A stretch of 64,000 bases of DNA from Methylocystis echinoides (GCF_040687965.1 NZ_CP156084.1:448501-512500), one strand, 5' to 3'. Positions 43,363 to 51,528 are shown, counted from the stretch's first letter. A program made the numbers and translations. Notes: generated by a model not told the origin, from the letters alone.

Positions 43363-43581
43363 TCACCTGAAACAACGAAGCGTGCCGTTTGGCATGCGAG
43401 TGGCTGGATGGCCGGTCCTTCTGAGGCACCAATCCTGATTTTGGCCGCCGAACACGCAATAACCCCACGCATTGCGGTGCCCGTTTGGACCGCAGCCGCC
43501 CAACGCCAAAGCAGGCGTAGCTACCGAAGATAACGAGGCCGAAAGAATTGCGGCGCAAAGCACAGCGGACAATTTCTTCAT
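43363..43581 (-). CDS. Small secreted Cys-rich hypothetical protein
   Basis: The 72-residue product has a signal peptide (KLSAVLCAAILSASLSSVA, cleavage near TPALA) and a mature part of about 47 residues with four Cys (GCGPNGHRNAWGYCVFGGQN, DWCLRR, LRCF). These could make two disulphides. AGGTGG precedes the ATG at 43581. The GCGPNGHRN-type start is common in short alphaproteobacterial exported proteins of unknown role. Confidence 0.68.
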   Translation of the reverse strand: MKKLSAVLCAAILSASLSSVATPALALGGCGPNGHRNAWGYCVFGGQNQDWCLRRTGHPATRMPNGTLRCFR

Positions 43582-43905
43582 GATCCACCTATTTTTTTCG
43601 CCATCGTCACAAATGGCGATTTTGATGTTATCATGAGGAATTAACCTGGCTAGGTCAGGTAGAATTTTCAGTCAGGAGGCTTACCCGCCCCTCGCCGTTC
43701 TCAAGAGAGATTGAAGTCCGCCGCTCGCGCGCTCGCGTGGAAGGGTTCCAGCGTGCTTGCAATGAGCAAGACAGCCGGCGCGACGAGAGCAAGATTGCTG
43801 CGCTCTTTGTCAAGTCCGCACGAAACAAGGCTCGCAAGCCTCCCGGGGTTTGCCTGAAAAAGGAAGACAAACACCTTAACCAGCTACACTTCTGCTTAAG
43901 CAGCG
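43582..43905. other. Intergenic stretch without a supported gene
   Basis: About 324 bases. The promoter of the Cys-rich protein gene must lie near 43600-43680, where the sequence is AT-rich. I see nothing else. Confidence 0.4.
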
Positions 43906-44172
43906 TCACAGTGGGTAGTCGCGAATAGGATCGATGCCGGCCTCTGCAAGGAATTTACGCAGGGCTGCAACCTCGTCTTTTGAAAGGCTATGGTGGGTGT
44001 CGTGAAACCCATGTGCGACGCCATTCAACGTGACCAACAAATGGTTGTGCCGGCTATGGGTGACTTCAGCGCCAAGTTCTTCCAGCATTGATTTGACGAT
44101 CTTCGGATCGATATTGCTGCTCATAGGGTGCGAAAACAAGGCATGCAGAGCTGTCCGATGCTTATGGTTCAT
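43906..44172 (-). CDS. Small His-rich hypothetical protein (weakly HicA-like)
   Basis: The 88-residue protein has a compact alpha/beta pattern: VKSMLEELGAEVTHSRHNHL, then LLVTLNGVAHGFHDTHHSLS and VAALRKFLAEAGIDP. The helix, His-containing strand and closing helix recall HicA-type small RNA-binding folds, but no HicB partner is adjacent and the resemblance is weak. GGGA lies seven bases before ATG 44172; a second ATG lies at 44124. Function not assigned. Confidence 0.55.
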   Translation of the reverse strand: MNHKHRTALHALFSHPMSSNIDPKIVKSMLEELGAEVTHSRHNHLLVTLNGVAHGFHDTHHSLSKDEVAALRKFLAEAGIDPIRDYPL

Positions 44173-44367
44173 TCGCGTTCCCTTCTTACCGCAAGAGTCC
44201 TTTCGTAATTAATTGCATGACGCAGATGCGATCCGCTGCAATAAAGAGACGTGGCCTATCCCCAGCGCCCGCTGAGCACAGCCGCAACATGCCCCGGGCC
44301 GAGTTGCTAATTGCGAGGGGCGACCGTTGACGATCTGCTTTGAGCAAACATAGAGCCACGCCCTGGT

Positions 44368-44439
44368 TTAGAGGCGCGTTAGGGTCACCGCGAGAATTAT
44401 GACCATAGCCAGCATGCAAATTGGAATGAGCCATCCCAT
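44368..44439 (-). CDS. 23-residue single-span membrane microprotein
   Basis: ATG 44439 with a perfect GGAGG five bases upstream; the product is MGWLIPICMLAMVIILAV plus TLTRL. It is almost only a membrane helix with a basic end. The frame is also open upstream, but the ribosome site favours the short form. Confidence 0.5.
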   Translation of the reverse strand: MGWLIPICMLAMVIILAVTLTRL

Positions 44440-44631
44440 TCGAACCTCCCTGGGCTGAGGGCCGTCTACTTGTCTTAGCCACTTCACGCGATCATCCCAA
44501 CTGAGCGGCCGGTTTCTGTCAAGCGCTACCGGCTCAACCCTGGCTGCCAAGGTGAAGAACCCCGTCCGAGCAAGCCTCAGCGAGGCACTCGACATGGGCC
44601 TGAGAGCGAGGCCGATATCGGTTCGCGTTCG

Positions 44632-44910
44632 CTAGCGTATTGATCCTTCACTTCGCGCTTGCATCCTGTTCCACACCCACGCGCCGGTGTAGCCGATGAC
44701 ATAGCCGAACACAGCCGTCATCAGGACGAGTGTCGCTGCCGCCGAAGGATTGAAAGGCCCGATCACGATGCTAAGACGGATCATGTGCGCCCACAGGATG
44801 AAGTCATAGATCGCCTGACCAACTCCTGTGGCGACCAGGACCGACCACACGAGGTGCCATCCTCCGAGCAGCGCGGCTCCGACTAAACCGACCCTATTCT
44901 TGTCCGCCAT
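44632..44910 (-). CDS. Small membrane protein with three hydrophobic segments
   Basis: The 92-residue product has hydrophobic helices at about residues 8-27, 33-52 and 58-80 (segments VGLVGAALLGGWHLVWSVLV, DFILWAHMIRLSIVI, LVLMTAVFGYVIGYTGAWVW). GGAGG lies five bases before ATG 44910. A widespread type of small inner-membrane protein of unknown function; no motif beyond the helices is visible. Confidence 0.68.
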   Translation of the reverse strand: MADKNRVGLVGAALLGGWHLVWSVLVATGVGQAIYDFILWAHMIRLSIVIGPFNPSAAATLVLMTAVFGYVIGYTGAWVWNRMQARSEGSIR

Positions 44911-44986
44911 CGTCTCCTCCCCTCCCCCCTCGATAGTGAGAAGAGTTAGCGCGGTTGTGAAAGGCGCAGAGGTACGATGCCGGTAG

Positions 44987-45139
44987 ATGCACCCTGTGCA
45001 GTCCCTCTATGACTGGATCGAAACGGCTTCGACGCTGTCGGTAGACTTTTGGTTTGGCAGACTTTTGGGCGGCGTCGTTTCAGCCCATGCCGTGGCAGTT
45101 CAACTCGTGATCCTCCCCCGCAAGCGCTTTGATCAATAA
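44987..45139 (+). CDS. 50-residue hypothetical (low confidence)
   Basis: ATG 44987 to TAA 45137 encodes a peptide with an acidic/aromatic start (MHPVQSLYDWIETAS) and a modestly hydrophobic middle (FGRLLGGVVSAHAVAVQLV). There is no good ribosome site. It is divergent from the small membrane protein gene. The call rests on composition only. Confidence 0.3.
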   Translation: MHPVQSLYDWIETASTLSVDFWFGRLLGGVVSAHAVAVQLVILPRKRFDQ

Positions 45140-45324
45140 CTGCATGAGGCTGGGTGTATGGGGGGGCAAAGAGACCACCGCCCGCTTTCGCTACGCGGAG
45201 CGATGCTCCCTTATCGGACTTAAGCTGCTAAGCCCACAACCTCAGATGTCTGTCATTCGATGAGTTCCGCGCCATCATAATTGTTCATCCTGGCCAAATA
45301 GCGGCCCCGTGATGGCAAAGGCCA

Positions 45325-45582
45325 ATGACTACTCTCAAACCAACCGTTCTGACGCTGGCGCTTTTAGTAACGCCTACAGCTGTCGCGGCACAAGGCTTCG
45401 CTCAGTTCGGATTCAATCCGACTGTTCTAGCGCCATCGGCACGACTCTGGCTGCCACAGGGAGGCATAATAATCGTACCTCCGCAGAGGGCAGTACGATG
45501 GGGTGCAGCCCCGTTGGGACGAAGGATCTATCCCGCAGTGCGCATCTACAGCTACAAACCGTTTATCGACGAGAAACCTTGA
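45325..45582 (+). CDS. Small secreted hypothetical protein
   Basis: The 85-residue product has a signal peptide (LKPTVLTLALLVTPTAVAAQ) and a mature part of about 62 residues with no Cys, several Arg and Pro (IIIVPPQRAVRWGAAPLGRR), and a terminal segment VRIYSYKPFIDEKP. AAAGG lies before the ATG. Family unknown. It is one of several short exported proteins in the 43-46 kb stretch. Confidence 0.55.
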   Translation: MTTLKPTVLTLALLVTPTAVAAQGFAQFGFNPTVLAPSARLWLPQGGIIIVPPQRAVRWGAAPLGRRIYPAVRIYSYKPFIDEKP

Positions 45583-45994
45583 TTTCAGCAACTCTCATCA
45601 AGTCTCGTGACCGAGACGGCCCGCTGCTGCTGCCTCGGAGCGGGCACGGTTCAGGGCAATGGTCAGGCTGAAACTGATCCAGTGCGGAAAGTACGACGCA
45701 ACCCCGATCGGAGGCGCCGCTAGCGCCATGGCTCAGCGTAATTGATCTGATGGGCACCCGCTGATAGGTCCAATTGGAGTATGCGCGTGTCGGACATGGC
45801 TGCATCGCAGCGAGCAGGTTCTTGTTGCAAGTCAGAAAGAGGTTCGGACTGCCAAGCCAACCTGATTAAGCTTCCGTTCACCGTCTCGTCGTTGCCCTGT
45901 TCGCTCCTGGCATAGAATAATTTATGATTTTCCAGTCGAGCTCTCCCCCGCTTCACGAAAGGCGAGTCGCAGAGTTCAAATTGGAAAGAGCAAA
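45583..45994. other. Intergenic stretch without a supported gene
   Basis: About 410 bases. Short frames are present on the minus strand, but none has a domain or a clear ribosome site. Confidence 0.4.
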
Positions 45995-46435
45995 ATGCAA
46001 AAATACCTCGGTGTTTTTGTGATTGGTGGAATAGTAGGCTTTGCCTGCGCGACCACCTTCAGCCCGAAGGTGGTCGTCAGCCAAAACCCTGTGCAAGCAG
46101 CCCCGGCTCTGACGATTGCAGTCGACGATCCACCCAATGAACACGTCCGGCACATGCGTGTCCATAAGACACCCACAGAGATAGAGGAAGCCCCGAAAGC
46201 GAGCCAAGCTTCGGCTGCCGATGAGCAAGCCAAACTATCAGTCGATGAAACACCCACCGGTTTGATCAAGCACTCCAAGCCCAGGAAGGTTAAGCTCGCT
46301 TCAAACAAGAAAAGGAAGATTGAAGGCGAGCAGGAGGCGGCCACCGGACAAGCGCCTCCAGCTGAAATCGAAAGTCCACCTCCTCGTGGCTTTTTCGAGA
46401 CACTGTTTCAAGGCAATTTCACTAACCCGCGTTGA
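45995..46435 (+). CDS. Membrane-anchored, charged hypothetical protein
   Basis: The 146-residue protein has one N-terminal hydrophobic segment (YLGVFVIGGIVGFACATTF), then a long Pro-, Glu- and Lys-rich low-complexity region and a short aromatic end (GFFETLFQGNFTN). The helix probably acts as an anchor or an uncleaved signal, placing the flexible part in the periplasm. GGAAAGAG is upstream of the ATG. It converges with the min operon, and a hairpin lies between. No function assigned. Confidence 0.6.
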   Translation: MQKYLGVFVIGGIVGFACATTFSPKVVVSQNPVQAAPALTIAVDDPPNEHVRHMRVHKTPTEIEEAPKASQASAADEQAKLSVDETPTGLIKHSKPRKVKLASNKKRKIEGEQEAATGQAPPAEIESPPPRGFFETLFQGNFTNPR

Positions 46436-46457
46436 TTAGAGCGGATAGGCTCATTCA

Positions 46458-46476
46458 CGCGGCCGCCTTTGCCGCG
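46458..46476. terminator. Hairpin between convergent genes
   Basis: CGCGGC (46458-46463) and GCCGCG (46471-46476) with a 7-base loop, located between the ends of the charged protein gene and the min operon. No long T-run, so termination is only probable. Confidence 0.4.
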
Positions 46477-46485
46477 AGTCTCATC

Positions 46486-47544
46486 TCACTTTGTGACGGT
46501 AAGCGAAACGCGCTGCCCTTGCCCACTGGTTTCCGTTGCATCGCCTGAGCGTTCGACGCGGTCGCGTCTGACTACCTGGGCGGTTATGCGCGATTTGTAG
46601 CCGCTGCGCGACAGCGCGCGAATGACGCTGTTCGCGCGAGCCCTCGAGAGCTTTGAGCCCGGCGCTCCTTTTGTGAATCCGTCGACATAGGCGTTCACGG
46701 AGATTCTGAGTTTCGGTCGCTGCGCCAAAATATTCGCAATATTCTGCAACTGCTCAGCAGACGCGGGGGTCAATATGGCGCTCGTCGGGCCAAAGCCAAT
46801 CCTATCGAGATCGAATTCGCTGGAGCCGACTGACTCCTGTTTTAAAAAATCAGCGAGTCTTGTCTCGACGCTGAAGGCGGGAATGACGGTTTCCTTGTTG
46901 CTCTGAACCTTCATCTGCTCGCCGCTATCGAGGCTGCGAGTCATGGGCTGCACTGGCGTCGCATGGCCTTCCTCTCCCCGCGCCATGAGTTCTGACGACG
47001 AGGGCGACGACGGGCTCACGGCCGCTTCGCTCGTTTTCGTCGGAACAGGTTCATCGAGAGGCGGAAGCGATATTTTTTCCGATTGCGCCGACAACGCTGT
47101 CTCGGGCGAGCCCGTCGTCGCTTCGCTCTTATTGAGCCACCATGCCGCACCGCCCATGACGAGAATTACCGCAGCAGCCGAGAGCAAGGAAAGTTGTGAA
47201 CGAAATGCTCCACCCATGTTTGCCGACGCAGCGATCGGTTGACTGATCGTTTCGGCCGCAGCCGCTCCGGTCGATGGCGGAAAAGCGCTCTGCAACGGCG
47301 CGATCTCCGATGGCTCGGCCGACTTTTCATTTTTGACCTCGATCTCGCGAGCGCAAGGATCGTCGCACCCCGAGGGCTTCACGTCATTTTTGTCCGGGAC
47401 GACCGGGACATGCTCGATCGGTGCAGACAGAGCCTGCTGTTGCGCGCCGCCGACGATGGGCGGCTCCTCGGTTGCGGTGTTCCGCTCGCGTGCAAAGATT
47501 GTTTGCAGGCGCCCGCGCGCGATCGACGCCGAGGTGTCACTCAT
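46486..47544 (-). CDS. MinE-like N-terminal peptide fused to membrane anchor and OmpA-like domain
   Basis: A 352-residue protein encoded directly after minD, with an ATGA overlap (start 47544, minD stop 47541). Residues 4-22 read TSASIARGRLQTIFARERN and match the anti-MinCD helix of MinE (SA-x2-AR-x-RLQ-x3-A-x-ER in rhizobial MinE). The dimerisation (topological specificity) domain of MinE is absent. A disordered Pro/Glu-rich linker (about 25-115) leads to one membrane span (about 117-137), a second linker and an OmpA-like domain (about 244-352). There Asp288 and Arg303 occupy the positions that bind diaminopimelate of peptidoglycan. The predicted topology puts the MinE-like helix in the cytoplasm and the OmpA domain in the periplasm. 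It probably replaces MinE in the Min system. The alternative is an unrelated PG-binding protein with a chance match, which the gene position makes unlikely. Confidence 0.85.
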   Translation of the reverse strand: MSDTSASIARGRLQTIFARERNTATEEPPIVGGAQQQALSAPIEHVPVVPDKNDVKPSGCDDPCAREIEVKNEKSAEPSEIAPLQSAFPPSTGAAAAETISQPIAASANMGGAFRSQLSLLSAAAVILVMGGAAWWLNKSEATTGSPETALSAQSEKISLPPLDEPVPTKTSEAAVSPSSPSSSELMARGEEGHATPVQPMTRSLDSGEQMKVQSNKETVIPAFSVETRLADFLKQESVGSSEFDLDRIGFGPTSAILTPASAEQLQNIANILAQRPKLRISVNAYVDGFTKGAPGSKLSRARANSVIRALSRSGYKSRITAQVVRRDRVERSGDATETSGQGQRVSLTVTK

Positions 47545-48356
47545 GCCGCCCTCCGACCTAACAATCTGCCAAGGAGACCCTGCCTCTTTGTGGGGGTATC
47601 GAAAGCTGTGCCGGCGCCGCACAACCGCCGCGCGGCCTCAGCATAGGCGCGGGCTGGAGCGCTCGCGGGCTTATGCAGCGTGATGGGTGAGCCGAGATTC
47701 GAAGCGGATAAAACCTCTTCGCTTTCAGGCACGACGCCGAGAAGCGGGAGCGCCAAAATCTCGACCACGTCGTCGACGCTCAACATGCTTCTGTGGGCGG
47801 CGCGGCCGGCGTCATAGCGTGTGAGCAGCAAATGCTTCTCGAGCTGCTCGCCTCTCTCGGCGCGTTCGGTCTTGGCGTCGAGCAGGCCAATAATTCGATC
47901 GGAATCGCGCACCGAAGAAACTTCGGCGTTGGTGACGATGACCGCGATGTCCGCGAAGCGCATCGCCAAAGTAGCCCCAACTTCGATTCCCGCCGGGCTA
48001 TCGCAAATAACCCAGTCGAATTGCTCGCGCAGCTCGTCGACGACGCGGCGCACGCCGGATTCTGTGAGGGCATCCTTGTCCTGCGTCTGCGAGGCTGGCA
48101 GGAGATGCAAATTGTTAAGGTCTGCGCAAGGGATCAGCGCATCGTTCAGCTTCGCGTCGCCTTGCATCACGTTAATGAGGTCGTGGGCGACGCGCTGCTC
48201 CACGCCCATCACGAGATCAAGGTTCCGCAGGCCGATGTCGAAATCGACAACGACGACCTTCTGGCCCGCTTGGGCCAGAGCGGTTCCGAGAGCGGCGGTT
48301 GACGTCGTCTTTCCAACGCCTCCCTTACCGGAGGTAACGACCACAACTTTGGGCAT
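47541..48356 (-). CDS. minD: Septum site-determining protein MinD
   Basis: The 271-residue protein shows the deviant Walker A of MinD (VVVTSGKGGVGKTTSTAALG), the switch region VVVVDFDIGLRNLDLVMGVE and the ATP-site segment FDWVICDSPAGIEVGATLAM. The C-terminus, KRQGLLGRLLGRRAA, is the amphipathic membrane-targeting helix. MinD binds the membrane in its ATP form, recruits MinC to block FtsZ ring formation away from mid-cell, and is released by MinE. It lies 12 bp after minC and overlaps the MinE-like fusion gene by 4 bp, so minC, minD and the fusion form one operon. Confidence 0.97.
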   Translation of the reverse strand: MPKVVVVTSGKGGVGKTTSTAALGTALAQAGQKVVVVDFDIGLRNLDLVMGVEQRVAHDLINVMQGDAKLNDALIPCADLNNLHLLPASQTQDKDALTESGVRRVVDELREQFDWVICDSPAGIEVGATLAMRFADIAVIVTNAEVSSVRDSDRIIGLLDAKTERAERGEQLEKHLLLTRYDAGRAAHRSMLSVDDVVEILALPLLGVVPESEEVLSASNLGSPITLHKPASAPARAYAEAARRLCGAGTAFDTPTKRQGLLGRLLGRRAA

Positions 48357-48368
48357 GTGTTGCGCCTC

Positions 48369-49169
48369 TCAGTCAAACCTTGCGATTCTGATCTTCTGGT
48401 CCTCCAACCAAACTTGGACGGCCTGGCCGACGAGATTCGCGTCGATTTTTTCCGCCGTCATATAGACGCCGTTGACGGCTATGAGTTCGGCTTCGAGCCG
48501 GCGGCAAAAAATGCGGGCGCGCGCGTCGCCGTAGGCCCCGGCCATGACTCGTCCGCGTGCGGTTCCGTAAATATGGATCGATCCGCCGGCGACGACCTCG
48601 GAGCCCCAGGCGACCGAACCGATCACCGTCACGTCGTTCCTGCAAACGATAGATTGTCCGGAGCGCACCGGCTCTTCTACGACAAGCGGCGCGACGACCG
48701 CCGCGGGGGCGCCAGCATAGTCGGGCGATGAACGTCTTTGTTCCGCCTGCGGTCCGTTTCGAGTTTCGGCCGTCTCGTCGAAGCCGAGCGGTTCCTCTCG
48801 AGCAATCGCACCGGAAGTCCCGTCGCTTGAAGTTGCGAGGCCTGGTTTGCCGACGGTTGCAGGGGCGCGACCGCAGCTCAGGATTGGAGGAAGATCATCC
48901 GACGCCCACGAGGAATCTAAGCCTGAAAGGCCTATGATGCGAATGCGTCGCCGAGACAGGGATTCTACTAACGCCATCAAATCGGCGCGCCCGATGCTCA
49001 GTTTCGACACGTCGACGACGATCGGCTTCTTGGCGAACGACACCGGGAAGCGCGCCAAATATTCGTCGAGCCGGACGATCCAGTCGGGGACCGGCGCTTC
49101 CGGCTCGAGCGCGAGAAGAGGAAAGGACAGGCCTCGAAATCGGATGTGCTGAGCGAAAGATTGTGTCAT
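48369..49169 (-). CDS. minC: Septum site-determining protein MinC
   Basis: The 266-residue protein has an N-terminal MinC domain (FRGLSFPLLALEPEAPVPDW; FAKKPIVVDVSKLS) and a linker of about 60 residues rich in Ser, Gly and Glu. The C-terminal beta-helix domain includes PVRSGQSIVCRNDVTVIGSV, GGSIHIYGTARGRVMAG, AELIAVNGVY, and a MinD-contact region. MinC inhibits FtsZ polymerisation at the poles. First gene of the min operon; a CtrA-type site lies 43 bp upstream of its ATG (49169). Confidence 0.95.
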   Translation of the reverse strand: MTQSFAQHIRFRGLSFPLLALEPEAPVPDWIVRLDEYLARFPVSFAKKPIVVDVSKLSIGRADLMALVESLSRRRIRIIGLSGLDSSWASDDLPPILSCGRAPATVGKPGLATSSDGTSGAIAREEPLGFDETAETRNGPQAEQRRSSPDYAGAPAAVVAPLVVEEPVRSGQSIVCRNDVTVIGSVAWGSEVVAGGSIHIYGTARGRVMAGAYGDARARIFCRRLEAELIAVNGVYMTAEKIDANLVGQAVQVWLEDQKIRIARFD

Positions 49170-49549
49170 GTCCGACTCTCGACGGGATAGAAGAGTTTCG
49201 CCTCGATATGGTTAACTGAGTGTTAACGCCTTGTCTTCGAGGCTTAAATTGTGTCGCAAACGCCAATTCTGATTTGTGGGCGATGCATCGGGGACGCACG
49301 CGACCCTTTGTCGAGCGCGCGGAAGGCAAAGAAATACTTCGAACCTCGAGATTTAAAGAATCAATCCGGTCGTGTCCAATCGCAATTGCGTTGGGGATTT
49401 GAGTGCGCTCGGAAATCTTTCGAGCGGCGCCTTGTCATCTTTCATGGCGCGCAGATCGTGTCGCGAAGATGCAATTCGGCCTGGGGCAGCCTTGCTCTTT
49501 TGTATGCCTTCGCGCCGACTCGCGCCAAGCGGCCTTCGTCTCGCGTCGT
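49170..49549. promoter_or_regulatory. Promoter region of the min operon
   Basis: About 380 bases between the min operon and the next gene on the same strand. The part next to minC contains the CtrA-type site at 49212-49227. No coding frame is supported in the rest. Confidence 0.55.
49212..49227. promoter_or_regulatory. CtrA-type binding site, TTAA-N7-TTAAC
   Basis: TTAACTGAGTGTTAAC reads as TTAA-N7-TTAAC on both strands, the established consensus of the alphaproteobacterial cell-cycle regulator CtrA. It lies 43 bp upstream of the minC start, a distance fitting a promoter-proximal activator or repressor site. Confidence 0.65.
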
Positions 49550-49852
49550 TTAATTGCCACCTGCTTTTTCGATGAATGTCGCTCTCATCTCGCTGGCCCT
49601 CGTTGTGGCTAAGGTTTGTTCTCGCTCGCCGGAGAAGGACAGCGCGTTGCAAGCGACGCTTGGCGGGAAAAAGCCGTCGACCAGAGCTTTGGCTTGGGTC
49701 ACCACTTCGCTGCGTTGATTCGATTCGCGCGTCGAGGGAGGTTCTTTGCAGGCAAACATGTCGCCGGGAGGATAAATAAAGACGATCCACCCAGGCCCGA
49801 ACGTCCGTATTTCCAACCGGTGGCCCCGGTAATATTCTATTTCTTCCGCCAT
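49550..49852 (-). CDS. Small hypothetical protein
   Basis: The 100-residue protein begins MAEEIEYYRGHRLEIRTFG and has a central beta pattern (GPGWIVFIYPPGD) followed by SEVVTQAKALVDGFF. That YRGHRLEIR...VIYPP...AKALVD pattern recalls short conserved hypotheticals of methylobacteria and bradyrhizobia. The remainder (after about residue 65) is polar and perhaps disordered. ATG 49852 is the first in frame. Cytosolic, no signal peptide. No function known to me. Confidence 0.6.
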   Translation of the reverse strand: MAEEIEYYRGHRLEIRTFGPGWIVFIYPPGDMFACKEPPSTRESNQRSEVVTQAKALVDGFFPPSVACNALSFSGEREQTLATTRASEMRATFIEKAGGN

Positions 49853-49947
49853 CGTCTTTCTCGCATTTAACCCCGCTCACGAGGCGATGAGCATGATTTC
49901 CCTGCCGACAACCGACCGCCGGAGGCGTGGGATGATCCCGTTGTGGC

Positions 49948-50361
49948 TTATGTCGCGTATTCTTGTTTCGAGAACTTGTGAACGCCTCGAAGGTCACAAG
50001 TCTCGATGGCTTTGGCAAGCTCTGGCGCCAACTGGCGCAGGCCCATCTTTGCTCTGTGATCGTCAAACTGCATCGTACTCTCGCCCTTGAGCGCCTCTGC
50101 TAATCCCATTGATCGAATAAAGGCGGCGAGCGCGACGTAGCTGTCGTCAGCCCTGCTTCGGGGCGGCATCGTCGCGACAGCTCTGTCCCGAAGCTCGGTC
50201 AGCTTACCCTCGACGTAGTCCATTGCTTCGGGCCTCAGGACCTTGTGCAAGGTTCGATAGGTCACGAGCGCAGCCAAGGCGAAGCGGCTGTCCTGGGTCA
50301 AGCCATATCGCAACGCACAGACGACCAAGATGTCATAGAGTTTCCGCCGGTCCTCGCTCAT
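49948..50361 (-). CDS. Hypothetical soluble protein
   Basis: A 137-residue protein starting SEDRRKLYDILVVCALRYG, all helical in appearance, with a central segment AALVTYRTLHKVLRPEAMDY and a C-terminal half that reads LAPELAKAIETCDLRGVHKF. I chose ATG 50361 because the frame upstream does not look coding. A weak AAAGGG lies nine bases before it. No domain recognised and no neighbours that suggest a role. Confidence 0.55.
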   Translation of the reverse strand: MSEDRRKLYDILVVCALRYGLTQDSRFALAALVTYRTLHKVLRPEAMDYVEGKLTELRDRAVATMPPRSRADDSYVALAAFIRSMGLAEALKGESTMQFDDHRAKMGLRQLAPELAKAIETCDLRGVHKFSKQEYAT

Positions 50362-50927
50362 GTCAGGCGGCCCTTTATTGGAGGGGAAGCGATTTGCAGC
50401 CGCGTCCGCGCGTCGCCGACAGCAGCGTGACCGATAGATCGTTCGGCGACCCGCGACGGCCCGGCTATCGTCTTCATAATATCGCCTGTCATCATGGGAC
50501 CATTGCTTATGCGGAAGCGCGTCAGCGTTTGGAGTCGCGCGAATCAACACACAAAAAATATCCCTCTCCTTTGAGACAAGATAAGGGCGTCAACCACGCC
50601 ATTCGCACATATACAGAGCGTGCTGACGATCGCCACATAAGCGTTCGAAGCGGAACTATCGCTGCGCGCTCACTGAACTGCGCAAGGTTCCCGGTTTTGG
50701 TCGATGCTGCGCGGGAAGCAGGATTCTCGCTTTACCGACGAGCAGGAAAAGCCTCTCGCATGCTACCGAGCTGGGGAGCTCGAGCGGATCAAGGTTACGT
50801 CTTGGATCCGCAGCGATGGCTCAGGAGCATGGGCGAGCTGGAGCTTCTGCATCACACAAGGGCAGTTCCGCCGCGATTCTACTGCTCGATTATATGAATT
50901 TCGCGAGCGCTGCGTTGATGGCCAAAT
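50362..50927. other. Intergenic stretch without a supported gene
   Basis: About 565 bases with several open frames but no recognisable domain, signal or structure. It must carry the promoter of the 137-residue protein gene at its left end. Confidence 0.4.
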
Positions 50928-51188
50928 TTGAAGGTGTTTTTCAACGTCGGCAAACTCGCGGTTCTTGGGGTTTTAATCTGCGCGGGCTTCCTACTCGGGA
51001 GTGACGGCTTCGATCTGATCTCAAACGCTTCGGCGCGCATTCGGAATCCAGCACAAGCCCGCCAACCGCGTTCTATAGAAATAAGAGATATTAAGGCGGG
51101 CGCGGGCCGAGTCGAAAACCCAGTTCGACCTGCGGCCGTCAAGGAGCAAGATGCACTTCGAATGACGAGCGGGGACGCGACAACCTAA
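50928..51188 (+). CDS. Small membrane-anchored or secreted hypothetical protein
   Basis: The 86-residue product starts at a TTG (50928) and has a hydrophobic leader (LAVLGVLICAGFLLGSDGF). A charged C-terminal part follows (RQPRSIEIRDIKAGAGRVEN). The ribosome site is weak and no ATG lies close by, so the start is uncertain. No family recognised. Confidence 0.4.
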   Translation: MKVFFNVGKLAVLGVLICAGFLLGSDGFDLISNASARIRNPAQARQPRSIEIRDIKAGAGRVENPVRPAAVKEQDALRMTSGDATT

Positions 51189-51528
51189 ATCCGCAGTGCC
51201 TTGAGCCAAGGTCGAGTCGATCAAGAGCGACGCCAAGAGAATGAATCCAGCCCACCAGTTCATCTCGTATTTCCGACGAGCCCTACCGTCGGAGTGAAAG
51301 CCTACGTACCGGTGAAAACGAGGGAGAAGGCTGGCCACGACGACAGAGTTGAAGCGATGGCTGCACGGCTGTGGCTACGGCGGGATTATCTCGCTGTGCT
51401 GCTGCGCCTGTCCTAGCTGGGCCATCCTCGCCAGTCAGCGCCCGGTCGAGTTGACGCCGCGCGTCTCATCGCCCAGTCGCGAGGTTTGCCGCACGAATGG
51501 CGGAGACACAGGAAATCAGGGGGTTAGC
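51189..51528. other. Intergenic stretch 3' of the tRNA gene
   Basis: About 340 bases between the small secreted-protein gene and tRNA-Gln. Open frames on the plus strand run into the tRNA antisense and are not credible. No T-rich terminator hairpin for the tRNA was identified by eye. Confidence 0.4.

Noticed and set aside
46486-47544. Reading this gene as a plain OmpA-family protein that happens to follow minD
   Set aside because: The N-terminal MinE-type helix, the ATGA overlap with minD and the lack of a minE at the usual place all argue against coincidence.
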